Source: DHVE2 group archaeon
GTDB taxonomy: Archaea > Thermoplasmatota > Thermoplasmata > Thermoplasmatales > Aciduliprofundaceae
Direction: 5' to 3'
Length of the DNA: 7,283 bases
Assembly: GCA_015522955.1 (NCBI GenBank)
Contig: WALG01000092.1
Coordinates: 1-7,283, forward strand
A program made the translations under genes and the position numbers. This document shows positions 6,043 through 7,283 of the stretch, piece after piece. Under the pieces are notes generated by a model that searched no databases, was not told the DNA's origin, and saw nothing but the letters and a program-made list of their open reading frames with translations. The stretch's first letter is position 1; every line of letters starts with the position of its first letter.

Positions 6043-6661
6043 TTTCCTCGTATAATTTCTTTGCTGCTTCCTTGGGATTATCTTCTTTGTATATACTTCT
6101 TCCCACTATTATGTAATCTGCCCCATTCTCTATGGCTTCTCTGGCTTTTCCTCCCTGAGTCCCCACTCCGGGAGAGAGTATCTCAAGATTTCCGGCAATT
6201 TTTCTTATCTCCCGAAGCCTGGAAGGTCTGGTAGCAGGGGCTATGATTCCTGTAACTCCATATTTCATCGCGATTTTGACCATTTTCTCTGTGTGAGGTT
6301 GCATAAAATCCAACGCTCCGGGATGAGACATCTCCGTTACAGCGTAAACCTTCATATCGTCGGCCTCATTCACTGCAGCCTCGAGAGAATCGTGTCCAAC
6401 AAAGGTGTGTACTATTATGCCGTATGCACCATACTCTTTTGCACCCCGCACTATTAACCTGGTAGTGTTTGGGATATCAGCAACCTTAAAATCGCATATC
6501 ACGGGCTTCAGTTGAGATAACTTTCTCACAACATCCATGCCTGCGTTCATGACAAGGGGCCAGCCTACCTTTATGGCATGGAGATATGGTGCGGTTTCTT
6601 CGGCAATCTTCATCGCAGTTTTTTCATCTATCACATCCAGCGCGAGAATTACCCTGCTCAT
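6029..6661 (-). CDS. pyrF: Orotidine 5'-phosphate decarboxylase
   Basis: Cytosolic TIM-barrel enzyme converting OMP to UMP, the last step of de novo pyrimidine synthesis. 210 residues from the preferred start. The catalytic set is visible: K31 (IKVGWPL), then the D57-F-K59-V-A-D62 motif (DFKVADIPNT). Later come TEMSHPGA, the phosphate-binding loop SPGVGTQGG, and the final VGRSIY. Overall pattern and length match the short archaeal PyrF type. The start at 6661 (MSRVILALD) is chosen over an in-frame ATG at 6703 because GGAAGGAGA lies about ten bases upstream and the extra 14 residues are polar and unlike the family. Its 3' end overlaps the small membrane-protein ORF on the other strand. No strong promoter is visible; GATAAGAATA near 6716-6726 (minus) is a weak candidate. 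Confidence 0.95.
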   Translation of the reverse strand: MSRVILALDVIDEKTAMKIAEETAPYLHAIKVGWPLVMNAGMDVVRKLSQLKPVICDFKVADIPNTTRLIVRGAKEYGAYGIIVHTFVGHDSLEAAVNEADDMKVYAVTEMSHPGALDFMQPHTEKMVKIAMKYGVTGIIAPATRPSRLREIRKIAGNLEILSPGVGTQGGKAREAIENGADYIIVGRSIYKEDNPKEAAKKLYEETKYV

Positions 6662-6671
6662 TATGACCCTA

Positions 6672-6680
6672 TCTCCTTCC
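6672..6680 (-). promoter_or_regulatory. Ribosome binding site of pyrF
   Basis: GGAAGGAGA on the minus strand, ten bases before the ATG at 6661. It supports the shorter PyrF start over the ATG at 6703. Confidence 0.6.
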
Positions 6681-6818
6681 TCTACTTTTAGTTTTCCGGT
6701 CATTGTATCTCATTGTATTCTTATCCACTTCTTTCATCAGTCCTTCAGTTCTCGTCCCACATTTCCAGAGGCGGGTGCTGGTTTAATAGCACATATTTCA
6801 CAAAAATCGTTAAAACTT

Positions 6819-6827
6819 AATTCTCAT
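6819..6827 (+). repeat. AATTCTCAT direct repeat, copy 1
   Basis: The nine bases AATTCTCAT recur at 6863-6871, 44 bases apart (about four helical turns), flanking the TATA-like box of the secreted-protein gene. It could be a paired regulator site or chance in A+T-rich sequence. Confidence 0.35.
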
Positions 6828-6837
6828 TTTCGAAAAT
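6826..6837. promoter_or_regulatory. 12-base palindrome upstream of the secreted-protein promoter
   Basis: ATTTTCGAAAAT is a perfect inverted repeat about 15 bases upstream of the TATA-like box, where archaeal activators or repressors often bind as dimers. No regulator gene is visible nearby. Confidence 0.35.
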
Positions 6838-6840
6838 ACT

Positions 6841-6860
6841 GAAAGAAAATCTTAAATATA
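6841..6860 (+). promoter_or_regulatory. BRE/TATA promoter of the secreted-protein gene
   Basis: GAAAGAAAATC followed by TTAAATATA (6852-6860). The centre predicts a transcript start near 6882, giving a leader of about ten bases. GAGGGA (6881-6886), close to the ATG, may act as ribosome binding site. Confidence 0.55.
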
Positions 6861-6862
6861 AC

Positions 6863-6871
6863 AATTCTCAT
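6863..6871 (+). repeat. AATTCTCAT direct repeat, copy 2
   Basis: Second copy of the nine-base repeat, just downstream of the TATA-like box and upstream of the start codon at 6892. A protein bound here would lie over the expected transcription start region. Confidence 0.35.
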
Positions 6872-6891
6872 GTATAATACGAGGGATATAT

Positions 6892-7283
6892 ATGCTGAAG
6901 GGATTAATAACAACAGGAATAGTAATATTTCTTCTGCTGAGCACGGTGGGAGGAGTAATGGGTAGTGATATGGGAGTAAGAGAAAGGCATGGATATTTTG
7001 CAGGCAATGTTTTCAACAATCTACGAATAAAAGTGGAGATAAATGAGGATTATGCAATTATAAAAAATGCGAAGAATGGAGAAACGCTGGTGGATAAAGC
7101 GTATCCTGTGGTGGAGATAAAAGAAGGAAAAGAATGGAAAGAGATAAGTTTTGAGCACAAATTCATGGAGATAGGGGAGCACAGAGGCTGGCATACCGTA
7201 GTTATAGGATTCGCGCATAGTGGCAAGATTGATGTGCGTGGATTTTTAGAATACTATCAGAGAAAGAAAGTGGGAGAAGGAAC
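6892..7283 (+). CDS. Secreted or membrane-anchored protein, 3' end beyond the window
   Basis: The first 130 codons are present. The N-terminus is a signal peptide or signal anchor: MLKG, a hydrophobic run (residues 5-23, LITTGIVIFLLLSTVGGVM), then a polar region with a possible cleavage site near G24. No lipobox cysteine is seen. The exported part is rich in beta-forming and charged residues (for example LRIKVEINEDYAIIKN and FAHSGKIDVRGF), as in a beta-sandwich extracellular domain. I recognise no family; an envelope or surface protein is a guess. The start is supported by GAGGGA just upstream and the TATA-like box at 6852-6860. The frame is open to the end of the window. Confidence 0.72.
   Translation, partial: MLKGLITTGIVIFLLLSTVGGVMGSDMGVRERHGYFAGNVFNNLRIKVEINEDYAIIKNAKNGETLVDKAYPVVEIKEGKEWKEISFEHKFMEIGEHRGWHTVVIGFAHSGKIDVRGFLEYYQRKKVGEG

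Noticed and set aside
6662..6703. Longer pyrF start at 6703
   Set aside because: The extra residues are polar and unlike PyrF, and the better ribosome binding site serves 6661.
6775..6792. Hairpin GTGCT...AGCAC in the pyrF upstream region
   Set aside because: Only five pairs with an eight-base loop; no T-run and no sign of a terminator or structured RNA.

Overview
The window looks archaeal. It holds an A/V-type ATPase subunit D, an archaeal-type orotidine-phosphate decarboxylase and an AmmeMemoRadiSam radical SAM enzyme. Its promoters are BRE/TATA-like, and several TATA boxes lie about 25 bases from a start codon, as in leaderless transcripts. Moderate A+T content, dense packing and leaderless starts fit the Thermoplasmatota (an Aciduliprofundum-like or related lineage). 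That placement is inference; no rRNA or other marker is present.

Layout. Positions 1-211 hold a 30-residue minus-strand membrane ORF that looks truncated, plus sequence I cannot assign. On the minus strand, thiL (thiamine-monophosphate kinase) and amrS (radical SAM enzyme) form an overlapping pair. A 75-base divergent intergenic region, with TATA-like boxes in both directions, separates thiL from a plus-strand CPA2-type cation:proton antiporter with a C-terminal NAD-binding RCK_N (TrkA-N) domain. Downstream on the plus strand come a winged-helix/AAA+ ATPase of unrecognised family, atpD (rotor-stalk subunit D), and a 53-residue tail-anchored-type membrane protein overlapping the atpD stop codon. 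This run converges on minus-strand pyrF, overlapping it by 14 bases. The window ends inside a plus-strand gene for a secreted or membrane-anchored protein of unknown function.

How the genes relate. ThiL (thiamine diphosphate) and PyrF (UMP) are housekeeping enzymes. The antiporter and AtpD both concern ion gradients, but the sequence gives no proof of a joint function. The most interesting block is 3822-6042: an orphan atpD, not preceded by the usual atpA/atpB, sits between an AAA+ ATPase with an atypical Walker B motif and a tiny single-helix membrane protein. A dedicated ATPase-assembly or ATPase-regulation module is possible but unproven; coincidental neighbourhood in a compact genome is the main alternative. 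No tRNA, rRNA, CRISPR array, insertion sequence or convincing terminator was seen.
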